Assembly (NCBI GenBank): GCA_003153655.1
Contig: PMAK01000217.1
Coordinates: forward strand, 1-8,479
Direction: 5' to 3'
Length of the DNA: 8,479 bases
Source: Phycisphaerales bacterium
GTDB taxonomy: Bacteria > Planctomycetota > Phycisphaerae > Tepidisphaerales > Tepidisphaeraceae
Of the stretch, positions 1 through 7,581 are shown piece after piece. Made by a program: the position numbers and the translations under genes. Each line of letters opens with the position of its first letter. Positions within the stretch are counted from its first letter, which is position 1. The notes under the pieces were generated by a model. That model worked only from the letters and a program-made list of their open reading frames with translations, did no database searches and was not told the DNA's origin.

Positions 1-411
1 CCCAATCATCAGCGGCAACGTAATCCCATTCAGCAACAGCGTGATCGGCAAACTCTCCTCAATCATGTCCAGCACCGGCCGGCGAACAATAATGCTCACC
101 CCCAAATCCGGCGCCTTGAATCCAAACCGAAATGATCCCGGCCAACCCTGCCCCACCTCTTTCATCCCAACAAAAGAAACCTTGTTCAGCCACAGCAGAT
201 ACTGCGTCGGCAACGGCTTATCCAGCCCATATTTCTTTTCGTAATACTTCTCGATCGCCGCCCGCTGCCGCGGATCCATCCCCCCCTCGCGGTTCACAAG
301 TATCGACCTCATTCCGCCCGGCGAGCAAACCATCACCGCGAACGTCACAATCGTAATCCCGAGCAACGTCGGAATCATGAGCAGCAAACGTCGGATGATG
401 TAGCTTCCCAT
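1..411 (-). CDS. Partial DppB/YejB-type peptide ABC transporter permease (N-terminal 137 aa; runs off the window)
   Basis: Membrane permease of a binding-protein-dependent peptide importer (inner membrane, BPD_transp_1 family), cut by the window edge. Translation from the ATG at 411-409 is open through base 1. It begins MGSYIIRRLLLMIPTLLGIT, the usual start of DppB/OppB/YejB proteins, with transmembrane helix 1 at about residues 8-29 followed by SPGG (30-33). A soluble stretch with YGLDKPLPTQY (61-71) matches the family's 'YGLDKP' segment before TM2. SLPITLLLNGITLPLMIG (120-137) begins TM2. The N-terminus reminds me most of E. coli YejB, from memory. The start lies 8 bases after the stop of the upstream binding protein, so it is in the same operon; the ribosome binding site is weak. 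The EAA motif that contacts the ATPase would be beyond the window. The family is secure; the substrate is not. Confidence 0.9.
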   Translation of the reverse strand, partial: MGSYIIRRLLLMIPTLLGITIVTFAVMVCSPGGMRSILVNREGGMDPRQRAAIEKYYEKKYGLDKPLPTQYLLWLNKVSFVGMKEVGQGWPGSFRFGFKAPDLGVSIIVRRPVLDMIEESLPITLLLNGITLPLMIG

Positions 412-419
412 GGGAGCTT

Positions 420-2366
420 CTACTGCTTGTACTTCTGCTCGGCGGCGGGCACATACCACGGAATCGGCATCACCCAATCCTGCACATAATTCAAACCCGT
501 CTTCGCCAGGTGCACATTCTTGATCCGCTTATCAAACAGCCGAATCGATTTCCCGTTCGACAAAAAAGTATAAGGCTGATCATCATGCAGAATCTTTTCG
601 CATAGCTGCCACTTTTTCATCCGCGCGTCGTCGTCAAGCGTATGCTCCGTATCGACCAGCGCCGCATCAAACTGCGGACTGTTATACGAAACAAAGTTGT
701 CCCCCTGGTCCTTGATCTGGCTCGAGTGGAACATCTGCCGGATATCGTCCTCGACCGTCCCGCCGCCCCATGCAAGACTGATCGCGTCAAAATCCTGCCC
801 CTTGAGCCGCTGATCCATGATCGTCCAGTCCACCGGATCAAGCTCCATATCCACCCCCGCCCGCGCATAGTTATCCCGGATGTATTGCATCATCCGGTCA
901 ATCGTCTCCACCTTCGTCGGATACGTCAGCTTGAACGAAAACGGCTTCCCGTCCGGCAACGTCATCACGCCATTGCCCGTCCGGTCCTCAATCCCCACTT
1001 CCTTCAGCAATGCCTTCGCCTTCGCCGGATCATATTGCCAGTCAACCAGCGACGGATCATGCCGCGGGCTGGAAGAGTCAAACGGCCCCGGCGCGGGCGT
1101 TGCAAACCCTCGAAAGATGCTCTTACACATCCCCTCCCGGTCCGTCAGCATCGTCATCGCCTGACGAACGCGACGATCCGCGAAAATCGTCGGCTTCCCG
1201 TTCCGAGCCTGATTCCACCCAATAAAATCATACCCCGTCAGCGGCGAGCTATAGATCATCAATTGGCTCTTATCCATGATCTCAGGCTTCACCTTCACCA
1301 GATCATATTGCTCCGGCGTCAACCCGATCGCGTCCAATTCCCCGTTGCCATACATGACAAGGCTCGTCGTCTCATTCTCCACCTGGTGAAAAACCAGTCG
1401 GTTAAACGACGGAGACAATCCCCAATACCGCTCATTGCGGAAAAGCTCCACCCGCCCCGTCGTCGGCTTCCAATCCGTAGGGCTCGGCAATCGATAAGGC
1501 CCCGTCCCGATCAACAGCCCAACGCTGTCGTTGAATTGCTCCGGCGTGTAACTGCTATAAAATTTCTTCGAAAGAATCTCCTGCTCCGCCGCGGTAATAA
1601 ACGCCAGGTAATACGGCACCTTGAAATTGAAAACCACCTCATAGTCGCTGACCTTCTCAACCGACTTAACCTGATGCAATCCCTGCCGATCGCGCGGCGC
1701 ATCCACCTTCGGATTCATGATCCAGTCATATGTGAACACCACATCATCCGCGGTAAACGGCGAACCATCCGAAAACGTCACGCCATGCCGCAGCTTGAAA
1801 TCAATGGCAACCGCCGGCGGACAATCCGCCTCCCCGCCGATGTCTTCTTCCGTCTTCCCATCGCGCAATCGCCCGTCAACATACTGATGCCACGCCTTGG
1901 TGTTGTCCGAAATCGTCCAGCTCGTCGCCAGCAGCGGCTCAAATTTCAACGTGTCCGCATCCTGATACGCCATCGTCTCCAGAATCCGCATCTGAATCAC
2001 ATACGCATAAAGATCGCCCGCAATCAGTGGCGTAACCTTCCCCACCGGCGCGCCGAAATTCTGCACAAACCAGTCACCTTCATCATATTTCCCCTCATTC
2101 CGCAGCGCCCGCAACGACGGAAACGGATCCTCCCCTTGATTCAATTCAGCGAATGACGGCCGAGATGTCGAACCGAAACCCCCGCCCCCCTGCAAATCCC
2201 GATGTATCGCCTCCAGCTCCTGAAGCTGGTCATGCCCCTGGTCCCGCAATTCAAGCACAAGCTGATACTGGCGATCGTACTGCTTCATCGCCAGCCCAAG
2301 CATGATGATGACGACGACGATCAGAAAGATGAGAAAAAAATCTTTGAAGCCGAACCGGTTTTCCAT
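420..2366 (-). CDS. Membrane-anchored SBP_bac_5 family peptide-binding protein with N-terminal TM helix and stalk
   Basis: Extracytoplasmic solute-binding protein of the DppA/OppA family (648 aa), which should capture peptides or similar solutes for an adjacent permease. One strongly hydrophobic helix lies at residues 9-28, with no signal-peptidase site or lipobox cysteine. A charged, heptad-like stretch (29-59) and a GGGGFG linker (60-65) follow. The binding domain then runs to the end: LEPLL-like 'FEPLLATSW' (142-150), 'FKLRHGVTFSDGSPFTADDV' (190-209), 'GTGPYRL' (287-293) and 'DRRVRQAMTMLTDRE' (397-411). The predicted form is a permanently anchored protein on a short stalk, longer than typical family members (about 500-600 aa). 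It lies 16 bases downstream of the permease at 2383-3282 and 8 bases upstream of a second DppB-like permease, so it probably serves the second module. The start at 2366 is chosen because the TM helix follows directly; only a weak GAG precedes it. Substrate unknown. Confidence 0.92.
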   Translation of the reverse strand: MENRFGFKDFFLIFLIVVVIIMLGLAMKQYDRQYQLVLELRDQGHDQLQELEAIHRDLQGGGGFGSTSRPSFAELNQGEDPFPSLRALRNEGKYDEGDWFVQNFGAPVGKVTPLIAGDLYAYVIQMRILETMAYQDADTLKFEPLLATSWTISDNTKAWHQYVDGRLRDGKTEEDIGGEADCPPAVAIDFKLRHGVTFSDGSPFTADDVVFTYDWIMNPKVDAPRDRQGLHQVKSVEKVSDYEVVFNFKVPYYLAFITAAEQEILSKKFYSSYTPEQFNDSVGLLIGTGPYRLPSPTDWKPTTGRVELFRNERYWGLSPSFNRLVFHQVENETTSLVMYGNGELDAIGLTPEQYDLVKVKPEIMDKSQLMIYSSPLTGYDFIGWNQARNGKPTIFADRRVRQAMTMLTDREGMCKSIFRGFATPAPGPFDSSSPRHDPSLVDWQYDPAKAKALLKEVGIEDRTGNGVMTLPDGKPFSFKLTYPTKVETIDRMMQYIRDNYARAGVDMELDPVDWTIMDQRLKGQDFDAISLAWGGGTVEDDIRQMFHSSQIKDQGDNFVSYNSPQFDAALVDTEHTLDDDARMKKWQLCEKILHDDQPYTFLSNGKSIRLFDKRIKNVHLAKTGLNYVQDWVMPIPWYVPAAEQKYKQ

Positions 2367-2382
2367 GTCGTCTCACAGATTC

Positions 2383-3282
2383 TCAGATGTGCGACGCCTC
2401 TGCTTTCGGATCGAATGCGTCGCGGAGTCCATCGCCAACGAAATTCAACGCCAATAGCGTCACGCCCAGCAGCGTACACGGAAATACCAGCAGCCACCAG
2501 CACGACGCCACCGGCGCTAGCGCCAGTCCCAGCCCGTCACTCGCCAATGATCCCCACGTCGGCAGCGGCTTCTGAATCCCAATCCCCAGAAAACTGAGCA
2601 GCGACTCCTGCAATATCGCCTGCGGCACCGTCAACGTCGCGTAAACCGTAATCGGCCCAATCAAATTCGGCAGCAGATGCCGCAAGAAAATCCGATGCTG
2701 CGGAACCCCCGCCGCCCGCGCCGCCTCGATAAACGGCAACGTCCGCAACGACAAAACCTGCCCCCGAATCACCCGCGCCATCGTCAGCCAACTCACCAGC
2801 CCGATCGACAAAAAAAGCACCACAAGGTTAGCCGCCGCGCTCGATCTCAGGATTTTCCCCAGTGGCGACTCCAGCGCGATCTTAAATAAAATCACCAGCA
2901 GGATGTACGGCAGCGCATAGAGCACATCCACAATCCGCATCAGCAATGAATCCAGCCACCCGCCCCGATAACCCGCGAGAATGCCGACGGAAACCCCCAG
3001 CACAACGCTGATCGCCGCCGCCGCCAACCCAATCGTCAGACTAATCACCCCCCCAAGCAGACACTGCCCCATCAAACTCTGCCCCAGCTTGCTCGTTCCA
3101 AACCACATCCATACAGTATCCATTCGCGGCGCAAGCAGCGGCGAATCCGTATGCTGCCGGTCGTAGTAAAAATTCGACGAGCTGCCAAGCGTCCAAGGCA
3201 GCGTGACGATGCAAGTCCCCAAAAGCAGCAGCAAAATGCCGCCACCAAATCTGATCCGGCCGCTCTGAAGTTCCCCTTTCAT
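2383..3282 (-). CDS. DppC/OppC-type peptide ABC transporter permease
   Basis: Second integral-membrane subunit of a peptide importer (299 aa; COG1173-type). TM1 is at about residues 13-32. The family's 'GTDELGRD' segment appears as GTSKLGQSLMGQCLLGGVISL (62-82, key residues G62, L66, G67, G77). TM helices follow at about 83-104, 116-135, 150-170, 211-233 and 260-283. The EAA loop that docks on the ATPase is FIEAARAAGVPQ (184-195) leading to HLLPNLIGP (202-210). The C-terminus LNFVGDGLRDAFDPK (279-293) is the classic DppC ending. The start overlaps the stop of the DppB-like gene by four bases (ATGA), and a GAGG Shine-Dalgarno lies 5 bases upstream of the ATG (plus-strand 3288-3291). It pairs with the gene at 3279-4211. 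Peptide specificity cannot be read from the sequence. Confidence 0.95.
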   Translation of the reverse strand: MKGELQSGRIRFGGGILLLLLGTCIVTLPWTLGSSSNFYYDRQHTDSPLLAPRMDTVWMWFGTSKLGQSLMGQCLLGGVISLTIGLAAAAISVVLGVSVGILAGYRGGWLDSLLMRIVDVLYALPYILLVILFKIALESPLGKILRSSAAANLVVLFLSIGLVSWLTMARVIRGQVLSLRTLPFIEAARAAGVPQHRIFLRHLLPNLIGPITVYATLTVPQAILQESLLSFLGIGIQKPLPTWGSLASDGLGLALAPVASCWWLLVFPCTLLGVTLLALNFVGDGLRDAFDPKAEASHI

Positions 3283-4211
3283 TCCGGCCTCGCATTGATT
3301 TCGATCCGCGGATCGATCAGTGCATACCCAATATCCACGAACAGATTCAGCACAAGCAAAAACGCCGCATAAACCAGCACCGTCCCCAGAATCAATGTCT
3401 GATCCCGATTCTTCACCCCATTCACAAAATGCTGCCCGAGACCGGGGATGTTGAAAACCGTTTCAACGACAAACGAACCCGTCATCGCATACGCCGTCGC
3501 CGGACCCAGATACGTAAAAACCGGAAGAAACGCGGTCCGAAACGCATGCTTCCAGACGACCGTCCGCTTCGGCAATCCCTTCGCCCGCGCCGTCCGCACA
3601 AAATCGTGCCCCAACGTATCCAGCATCGAAACCCGCGTCAGCCGCGCGATATACGCCATCGGCATCAGCGCCAACGCCACCCCCGGCAATATCATGTGCC
3701 GAAATTCACCCCACCCCCCGCTCGGCAGCCAATGCAGGCCATCAGAAAAAATCACGATCAGCATCCCCGCCACAACAAACGGCGGAAGGCTGATCCCAAT
3801 CAGCGCAGCCGCCAGACTGAGAAAATCAAGAATCCCCCCGCGGTGCAGCGCCGCGGTAACGCCAGCTGCGCACCCAAACACCAGCGCGATCAATATCGAC
3901 AGCAAACCCAGCGAAATCGACACCGGCAGCGAACTCCGCAAAACGTCATTAACGCTCCACCCCTCGTAAGACAGGCTCGGCCCGAAATCCCCATGCGCCA
4001 CAATCTGCCAGGGATAATACGTCAGGAATTTCTCCCAGCTTTCCGCGTGAAAACGCACCTTCAAATCATTCTTCGCCGCTTCGCTCAGCGCGCGGTCGTT
4101 GTTCCCATATGGAGATCCCGGCGCCAGCCACACCAGGGCGAATGTAATGAGATAGACCACCGCCAGAATCAGGGGCAACTGCAAAATTCGCCATGCGATG
4201 AAACGAGTCAT
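3279..4211 (-). CDS. DppB/OppB-type peptide ABC transporter permease
   Basis: Integral-membrane subunit of a peptide importer (310 aa, normal family length; COG0601-type). TM1 is at about residues 9-29 and is followed by LAPGSPYG (29-36), the usual 'PGDP' region. DVLRSSLPVSISLG (89-102) leads into TM2. Other helices lie at about 130-155, 172-190, 232-255 and 273-296. The EAA motif for ATPase contact is FVRTARAKGLPKRTVVWKHA (204-223), continuing to FLP at 228-230. The conserved FNIPGLGQ (253-260) and the ending YALIDPRIE (296-304) are typical of DppB. Its start overlaps the binding-protein stop by four bases (ATGA). No good Shine-Dalgarno is visible before it, so translation probably depends on coupling to the upstream gene. 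It forms a heterodimer with the DppC-like product at 2383-3282. Confidence 0.95.
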   Translation of the reverse strand: MTRFIAWRILQLPLILAVVYLITFALVWLAPGSPYGNNDRALSEAAKNDLKVRFHAESWEKFLTYYPWQIVAHGDFGPSLSYEGWSVNDVLRSSLPVSISLGLLSILIALVFGCAAGVTAALHRGGILDFLSLAAALIGISLPPFVVAGMLIVIFSDGLHWLPSGGWGEFRHMILPGVALALMPMAYIARLTRVSMLDTLGHDFVRTARAKGLPKRTVVWKHAFRTAFLPVFTYLGPATAYAMTGSFVVETVFNIPGLGQHFVNGVKNRDQTLILGTVLVYAAFLLVLNLFVDIGYALIDPRIEINARPE

Positions 4212-5908
4212 TGGGAACTTTTGCCGTCATCAGAACGAATCACATGCACCGGCTGAAACATAAGCATCGCGTTCGCCAGGAGCGGCAATCCCTTCACCTG
4301 ATCGCGAAACATATAAGAGTTGACGTACGTGTACAACGGAATGATCGGCGCATCGTTCAGTAATATCCCCTCCGCCCGGCTCAGCAAGTCCAGCCGCTTC
4401 TGCGGATCGGTCTCCTTCGCAGCCAGCGCACAGAGCCGGTCATACTCCGGGCTATTCCATTTCGCTTCGTTGTCATCACTATCCGATTTGTATTTGTCGG
4501 TGAACGTCGAAGGATCGGCATAGTCCCCATACCAGCTCGCCCGCGACACCGCGAATTGCTGCGTATGCTGCATCTCGCCGAATATCTTCACCTCCACCCC
4601 CTGCAGATCCATCTGAATCCCCAGATTGTCCAGCCACTGCCGGCGAATGATCTGGGCAATATCCCCGTGCAGACCTTCAGAGTTATACAAGATCGGCAAA
4701 TGCGGAAACCCCTTCCCATCCGGATACCCCGCCTCGGCAAGCAGCCGCCTCGCCCGCGCCACGTCATAAGGCAATCCTGCCGGCGAAACATATCCTTCAA
4801 ACACATGCGGCGGAACATACGTAAACGAAATCGGCTGCCCAAGCCGCCCAACGTTCTTCACGATCGGCTCCCGATCGATCGACATCGCCAGCGCCCGCCG
4901 CACCCGCACATCCGACAGCGGATTGTGCCGTCCATCCGACAAAGTCGGCAAGCAATTCAGCGAATAAAAATAAGTCCCAAACGCGGGAAAGATATGTAAA
5001 TCGCTTCGCTTCCCATGCGCCAAAATCTGCGCCGCCAGATCCGAATCCAATTCCGCAAGCCAATCCACATCCCCACGCTCATAAGTCCGAAACGCCGCCG
5101 TCCCATCCTCGGCATAGATCTGATCGATCACCCGGCTCTTCACGCTCGCGCGATTCCAATAGTAATCCGATGCCACCATCCGTAACCGTCGCTTGAACGA
5201 CCATTCCGCCAATCGATACGGCCCATTCGTCACCAGATAAGGCGGCCGCGTAAATTTCTGGTTGTAGTGCAACCCATCCTTCTCCTTGAACGGCTGCATC
5301 GAAGCTTCGTTCATCGGAAAATAAGGCGGAAACGCCAGCAGCGCCGGAAAAAATGGCACCGGATCGTTCAATGTCACTTCAATCGTCTGATCATCCAGCG
5401 CCTTCTCCCCCACACTCCCAAAATCCGGCGCAGCCCGCTTCGTGTCCCCCTTCTGCCGAGCCGCAAAATAATCCGCGAAGTCCGCCGAATATTGCCGCGC
5501 CCCCCGAATATAAAAATGCAGCGCCGTATATTCCCCCGGCGTCTCCAGAAATCGCCGCCAGGCAAATATAAAATCCCCAGCCTTTACCGGGTCGCTATTA
5601 GACCACCGCGCATCCGGCCGAATATGAATCGTCCAAACAGTCCGCGTCGAATCCACCGTCGCCCGGTCCGCTGTCCCAAGCACCGGCTTCCAAGTCACGG
5701 GATCAGGCGTGTACAACCCCTCCCACAGCGCATAAGCAATCCGGATGTCCTGCATCCAGCTCATGCCGTTCGGATCAAGACACTTATTATCCCCGCGATT
5801 GACGAAAGCAAAATCCGCCCGCTGACTGTCCCCGCTATCGTGTGACCAAAACACCGCCGCCGCGACCAGCCCGGCCAGAATCACCGGGATCGAAAGCAGC
5901 CGAATCAT
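4208..5908 (-). CDS. OppA-type peptide-binding protein of the ABC transporter (SBP_bac_5 family)
   Basis: Extracytoplasmic peptide-binding protein (566 aa), OppA/MppA-like. It should deliver oligopeptides to the permease pair encoded immediately downstream. A hydrophobic segment at residues 4-21 has neither a lipobox cysteine nor a clear AXA cleavage site, so it may be an uncleaved anchor. Family landmarks in order: 'LDPNGMSWMQDIRIAYALWE' (44-63, containing the LWEGL start of lobe I), 'WTIHIRPDARWSNSDPVKAG' (92-111), 'TNGPYRLAEW' (227-236), 'DVRVRRALAMSIDRE' (333-347), 'SWYGDYADPSTFTD' (458-471, equivalent to the OppA 'DYNEPTSF' region) and 'APIIPLYTY' (520-528). The start ATG overlaps the stop of the upstream gene (ATGA) with no visible Shine-Dalgarno, which suggests translational coupling. 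Length is normal for the family. Ligand range is unknown. Confidence 0.94.
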   Translation of the reverse strand: MIRLLSIPVILAGLVAAAVFWSHDSGDSQRADFAFVNRGDNKCLDPNGMSWMQDIRIAYALWEGLYTPDPVTWKPVLGTADRATVDSTRTVWTIHIRPDARWSNSDPVKAGDFIFAWRRFLETPGEYTALHFYIRGARQYSADFADYFAARQKGDTKRAAPDFGSVGEKALDDQTIEVTLNDPVPFFPALLAFPPYFPMNEASMQPFKEKDGLHYNQKFTRPPYLVTNGPYRLAEWSFKRRLRMVASDYYWNRASVKSRVIDQIYAEDGTAAFRTYERGDVDWLAELDSDLAAQILAHGKRSDLHIFPAFGTYFYSLNCLPTLSDGRHNPLSDVRVRRALAMSIDREPIVKNVGRLGQPISFTYVPPHVFEGYVSPAGLPYDVARARRLLAEAGYPDGKGFPHLPILYNSEGLHGDIAQIIRRQWLDNLGIQMDLQGVEVKIFGEMQHTQQFAVSRASWYGDYADPSTFTDKYKSDSDDNEAKWNSPEYDRLCALAAKETDPQKRLDLLSRAEGILLNDAPIIPLYTYVNSYMFRDQVKGLPLLANAMLMFQPVHVIRSDDGKSSQ

Positions 5909-7113
5909 TGTTGCGCGTCAGAAGCCGTGGGAGGGGCCGGCACTGCAACGTCTGGCGAACTCTTGGAACCCTCAATAGGCAGCGTCGCCTGAATACCCGA
6001 CAGAGCCTGGTTTCCCTGAAAAGCCGGAAGAACCGCACTGCACGCATCACGCACCTGCTGCGCCGGAGCCGCTATCCCCAGATTGTTCACGCCGCTCCCG
6101 GCCGCCGTAATCGCTTGATCGCTCAGCGTTGTCCCCAATTCCATGATCCAGCGTCCTTCTTCCTTCAATGCCTGAATCAAATCGTCATTCTGATTATTCT
6201 GCCGGCCCACCGCCCGTTCACTCGCCAACGAAACAAAATCCAACGCCTGCTGCGCCGCCTGAAGCTGCTGCGTCGGCGTCATCGAATTCCAAACATTCGG
6301 CGTTCCCATCGTCAGATAAGTTGCATAGGTGTCGGCGATCGGTGCGCCCGGAACACCCGTCTTCCTGTAAATCTCCAGCCGCCCCTTCTGCAATTTCAAA
6401 CTGGCGTCAATCAGCGCCGAAAGCACCGTCGGCGTCGGAGGCCGGCCCCGCGGCCATTCGTTCAGCTCCGGGTTAATCGCCTGATTGGCCTCGTCGGCCA
6501 GCATCCCCGAAATCGGCCCATCTGGATGCGTCACCACCGACTCAATAATAGCAGCTAGAATCTCATCCCGCGGCCCGGCATTGAACGCCGCATCCTGCAC
6601 CCCCGCCGGCAAAATCGCCGCCGCCGCCCGCTCTCCCCATAACACCACCGCCGACGACTTATCTTTCAGCAACTGCACAACCGAAGGCGCCAACTTCTCC
6701 GTCCGCCCCGGCAGCAATTTAATCACGATCCCAATATTCAACCGCGTATTCACCGGCGTGCTCGGGTGACCCAGCGCATCCATAAACGCCGCATTCAGCG
6801 CCGCCGCATAAGCTTCCTGATAGGCCGGCGAAGTCCCGCCAGGATTATTCTTCGATTGCATTTCCCCAATAAGCCATTGCCGGATCATCGTCACCGTCGC
6901 CGGATCGGACGGATTCTGCGCAAGCTTGGTTACCTCTGCCTGGACCTTCAGCGTGATCTCGCCGACCTCCTCGGAATTGGCCGTCAAATTAAGGTCCGTC
7001 TTCGACGTGTCCGAAATCCCCGGATCATCCGGAACGGGGGTCACCTCGGCCATGCCTCGGCAACACATAAGGCCGATCAGGCCAACCAGATAAAAGCCAA
7101 AACATCGGTTCAT
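5905..7113 (-). CDS. Exported alpha-helical protein of unknown function, first gene of the transporter operon
   Basis: I do not recognise this 402-residue protein. It begins with a probable Sec signal peptide: a hydrophobic core at about residues 6-18 and a plausible cleavage after GMA (20-22). The two cysteines at 17-18 do not form a proper lipobox. The mature part is rich in alanine, leucine and glutamine and appears mainly helical. Stretches such as 'LNIGIVIKLLPG' (125-136), 'VVQLLKDKSSAVVLWGERAA' (145-164) and 'ILAAIIESVVTHPDG' (185-199) have the look of HEAT-like helical pairs, but the repeat is not regular enough to name a family. The tail (about 381-402) is Pro/Ala/Ser-rich and probably disordered. 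A GGAG Shine-Dalgarno lies 10 bases before the ATG (plus-strand 7124-7127), with a candidate promoter just beyond. Its TGA overlaps the ATG of the OppA-like gene, so the two are probably made in fixed ratio. It may be a periplasmic accessory or an unrelated passenger. Confidence 0.88.
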   Translation of the reverse strand: MNRCFGFYLVGLIGLMCCRGMAEVTPVPDDPGISDTSKTDLNLTANSEEVGEITLKVQAEVTKLAQNPSDPATVTMIRQWLIGEMQSKNNPGGTSPAYQEAYAAALNAAFMDALGHPSTPVNTRLNIGIVIKLLPGRTEKLAPSVVQLLKDKSSAVVLWGERAAAAILPAGVQDAAFNAGPRDEILAAIIESVVTHPDGPISGMLADEANQAINPELNEWPRGRPPTPTVLSALIDASLKLQKGRLEIYRKTGVPGAPIADTYATYLTMGTPNVWNSMTPTQQLQAAQQALDFVSLASERAVGRQNNQNDDLIQALKEEGRWIMELGTTLSDQAITAAGSGVNNLGIAAPAQQVRDACSAVLPAFQGNQALSGIQATLPIEGSKSSPDVAVPAPPTASDAQQ

Positions 7114-7152
7114 GTTGCGGGTACTCCGGCGAGGATTCTGGCCAGGACAGGA

Positions 7153-7181
7153 ACCGTAACCGCCGGTAATTTAAGTGTCAA
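7153..7181 (-). promoter_or_regulatory. Candidate sigma70 promoter of the transporter operon
   Basis: On the minus strand a perfect -35 box TTGACA (plus-strand 7176-7181) is followed by exactly 17 bases and then TACGGT (7153-7158), which matches only three of six positions of TATAAT. Transcription would begin near 7146, giving a leader of about 33 bases ahead of the ATG at 7113. This fits the position of the first gene of the operon. The -35 box and spacing are seen directly; use as a promoter is inferred, and the poor -10 keeps confidence moderate. Confidence 0.5.
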
Positions 7182-7218
7182 GGAAAAGAAAACAACCCCG
7201 TTTTCGCCCCCCGGAACG

Positions 7219-7246
7219 CCCTCAGCCCGCACCGAGCTTGTCGAAG
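7219..7246. repeat. Possible REP-like dispersed repeat unit
   Basis: The segment contains TCAGCCCGCACCGAGCTTGT followed by CGAAG. From memory, its core AGCTTGTCGAAG, with the rest of this segment, recurs as a short interspersed repeat in many bacterial genomes. When such repeats are wrongly translated they give strings like 'STSSVRAE' or 'TELVEV', and both appear in frames across this site. Only one copy is present in the window, so repeat status cannot be shown here. It lies in non-coding sequence about 40 bases upstream of the operon's -35 box, a common position for such elements. Confidence 0.35.
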
Positions 7247-7470
7247 TGGCCACACAACCGCGCCGACAGCAGCCGCGTCCATCACAAAAAACCGCAACCA
7301 AAAAAAATCCACCTCTGCTCTGAATTACAACGCAAATCAATTCAACGAGAAAGCGGCCATGGCAGATCAGCTCGAAATTATTTCCTTTTTCGCAGGAACC
7401 GTCCCGCATTCCGGGCAGCGATCAGGCGTCGCGCGAAGGTCATACCCACACGCAAGACACAAGCCCATTC

Positions 7471-7581
7471 GTCGGCGTTTCGATGATCCTCAGCGGAGAT
7501 CGCCCCATCACCATTGCCCACGCCAAACGCCTCGGATCGCGCTTTCATGTCGATCCCGCAACATTCCTGGCATTGTCGTGA
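7471..7581 (+). pseudogene. C-terminal remnant of a HigA-like (XRE family) antitoxin
   Basis: A plus-strand frame ending at the TGA 7579-7581 reads [12 protein letters not shown] (from 7477), then HAKRLGSRFHVDPATFLAL and a final Ser. This closely follows the end of HigA-type antitoxins, the DNA-binding partners of HigB mRNA-interferase toxins. E. coli HigA, as I recall it, has VSRVLSGKRKLT, then HAKKLATRFGISPALFI at the same place. The segment corresponds to the recognition helix and the helix after it. The frame is open back to the stop at 7321-7323 but has no ATG, GTG or TTG start before the internal ATG at 7483, and residues upstream of about 7471 do not resemble the family. About two thirds or more of a normal antitoxin (roughly 100-140 aa) is therefore missing. 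No HigB toxin is visible nearby. Most likely a decayed toxin-antitoxin relic. A chance match is unlikely given the run of family residues but cannot be excluded by eye. Confidence 0.6.

Noticed and set aside
642..2156. Very long plus-strand open frame (about 500 codons) opposite the anchored binding protein
   Set aside because: It is rich in Arg, His, Pro and Ile with no domain pattern. It is the antisense shadow of a clearly real binding-protein gene in a sequence with few stops on the C-rich strand.
2299..2323. GAT/GAC triplet repeat-like run
   Set aside because: It encodes the Ile/Val-rich TM helix of the anchored binding protein on the minus strand; an ordinary consequence of hydrophobic codons.
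2513..2524. Perfect 12-bp palindrome GGCGCTAGCGCC
   Set aside because: It lies inside the DppC-type gene and encodes ordinary Ala/Leu residues of the protein. A chance palindrome in GC-rich coding sequence; no paired site elsewhere.
3429..4256. Plus-strand open frame of about 275 codons opposite the DppB-type permease
   Set aside because: Arg/Pro/His/Gln-rich composition and full overlap with a permease that has all family motifs; an antisense shadow.
5842..6558. Plus-strand open frame opposite the unknown exported protein
   Set aside because: Arg-rich low-complexity translation. The minus-strand frame has a signal peptide, a ribosome binding site and ATGA coupling to the next gene, so it is the real one.
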